Shown here: in pieces, positions 63,331-64,000 of the stretch
How the letters are laid out: each line of letters opens with the position of its first letter
Numbering within the stretch: position 1 is the stretch's first letter
Source of the DNA: Branchiostoma floridae
Taxonomy: Eukaryota > Chordata > Leptocardii > Amphioxiformes > Branchiostomatidae
Length of the DNA stretch: 64,000 bases
NCBI RefSeq assembly: GCF_000003815.2
Contig: NC_049992.1
Location: 21,106,880-21,170,879, forward strand
Direction: 5' to 3'
Made by a program: the position numbers and the translations under genes
The notes under the pieces: model-generated
Told to the model about the DNA's origin: nothing
The model's input: only the letters and a program-made list of their open reading frames with translations
Database searches by the model: none

Positions 63331-64000
63331 TGTTACATTACATTTACAGGGCTTTAAATACTAGTACTACATGTACATGCATATGTCACACTCAGATGTT
63401 GGAATTCTACCAAAATTCTACTGGCTGTTGATCTGCTCTTTGGCTAAGGCTGTTGATCTGCTCTTTAACCAAGATGTAGGAACTAGGATTCTTCTTTTTC
63501 TGCTCCGAAGAATCCTCTGGCCTTAATACAAAACCATGTATATTTGTGATGAAAATTCCATTTATTATAGCTTTGTCTGTCAGCAAAATTATTTGCCCCC
63601 TCAAAATTTCAGGACATAGCATTTCAGAGGGTCAAGATTTCAAAATTTTCCCAGGGGAGCATGCCCGGACACCCCTCAGATTGCCTTCGGTGCTCCATGA
63701 ACACACTCAATCACTCACTATCCGGTTTAGCATCCGTTCTTCCCTGTCTTGCAGAGGTTGGACGTGTCGCCAAGACAGAACAGGGCCAGCAATACTTAAT
63801 TGCCCCCCCCCCTTGAAAATTAAAGGAAATGACCCTGAATCAAAGGCAGTATATTCGTTAAAGAAGGTAAACAAAATATGTATGCCCGAGGCTATTATTG
63901 TATTAATAGGACGATCCTGTCAACAGTAGAAAACTTTGCACTGTTGACAGGAAAGATCCTGTCAACAGGTCTTCCGGTGTAATCTCTATGAGCAGATGTG
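63331..64000. other. KIAA2013 intron, no exon recognised
   Basis: Contains 'ggcatttcagagggtcaagatttcaaaat' words shared with 54600-54635, a C-run near 63804-63813 and an inverted 'gatcctgtcaacag' motif at 63910-63970. The next coding exon of KIAA2013 is not seen. Confidence 0.5.

Overview
This window is eukaryotic: genes are split by GT-AG introns, intergenic DNA is AT-rich and packed with transposon relics and minisatellites, and five runs of N mark assembly gaps (1328-1427, 5081-5180, 8676-8775, 16707-17240, 32779-33105). Gene content (NEURL4 and KIAA2013 head to head, an AGPAT3/4-type acyltransferase) and the repeat types point to an invertebrate deuterostome. A cephalochordate (amphioxus, Branchiostoma) is my best guess, but that is inference.

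Layout. 1-15.6 kb is mostly mobile-element debris: a frameshifted LINE 3' end, piggyBac-like MITEs bounded by TTAA and carrying clusters of TGACGTCA, a SINE, and a 1.1-kb element with 27-bp inverted ends. Its only host-gene signal is one minus-strand signal-peptide exon at 5600-5758. 15.7-20.3 kb holds a plus-strand AGPAT3/4-like gene with five visible exons; the exons carrying the NHX4D active site are missing and probably lie in the 534-N gap. 20.3-25 kb has no recognised gene but contains a 2.1-kb inverted-repeat structure enclosing an 18-bp minisatellite. 25.0-61.6 kb is one large minus-strand gene, NEURL4: I reconstruct 27 exons with consistent phases, a 4296-bp CDS and 1431 residues. It has six Neuralized (NHR) domains, then a Cys-rich segment and a C-terminal region that looks like an ADP-ribosyltransferase fold. 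Its introns hold at least a dozen mobile elements and three minisatellites, one about 2.4 kb long. At 61.6-61.9 kb a 276-bp segment separates the NEURL4 start codon from the start codon of a divergent KIAA2013 homologue, whose first coding exon ends at 63149; the rest of that gene lies beyond the window.

Functionally, the neighbouring genes have no evident shared pathway. NEURL4 is a centrosomal and ubiquitin-pathway scaffold, AGPAT3/4 is an ER phospholipid-synthesis enzyme, and KIAA2013 is a membrane protein of unknown function. The head-to-head NEURL4/KIAA2013 arrangement suggests a shared bidirectional promoter. No CRISPR array, prokaryotic operon or canonical tRNA/rRNA gene is present. 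The points most worth following up are a miniature LTR element whose LTR contains a tRNA-like Pol III box, a MULE-like foldback family with 9-bp target duplications, a hAT element with an 8-bp duplication carrying a GC-rich coding-like segment, and the possible ART fold in NEURL4.
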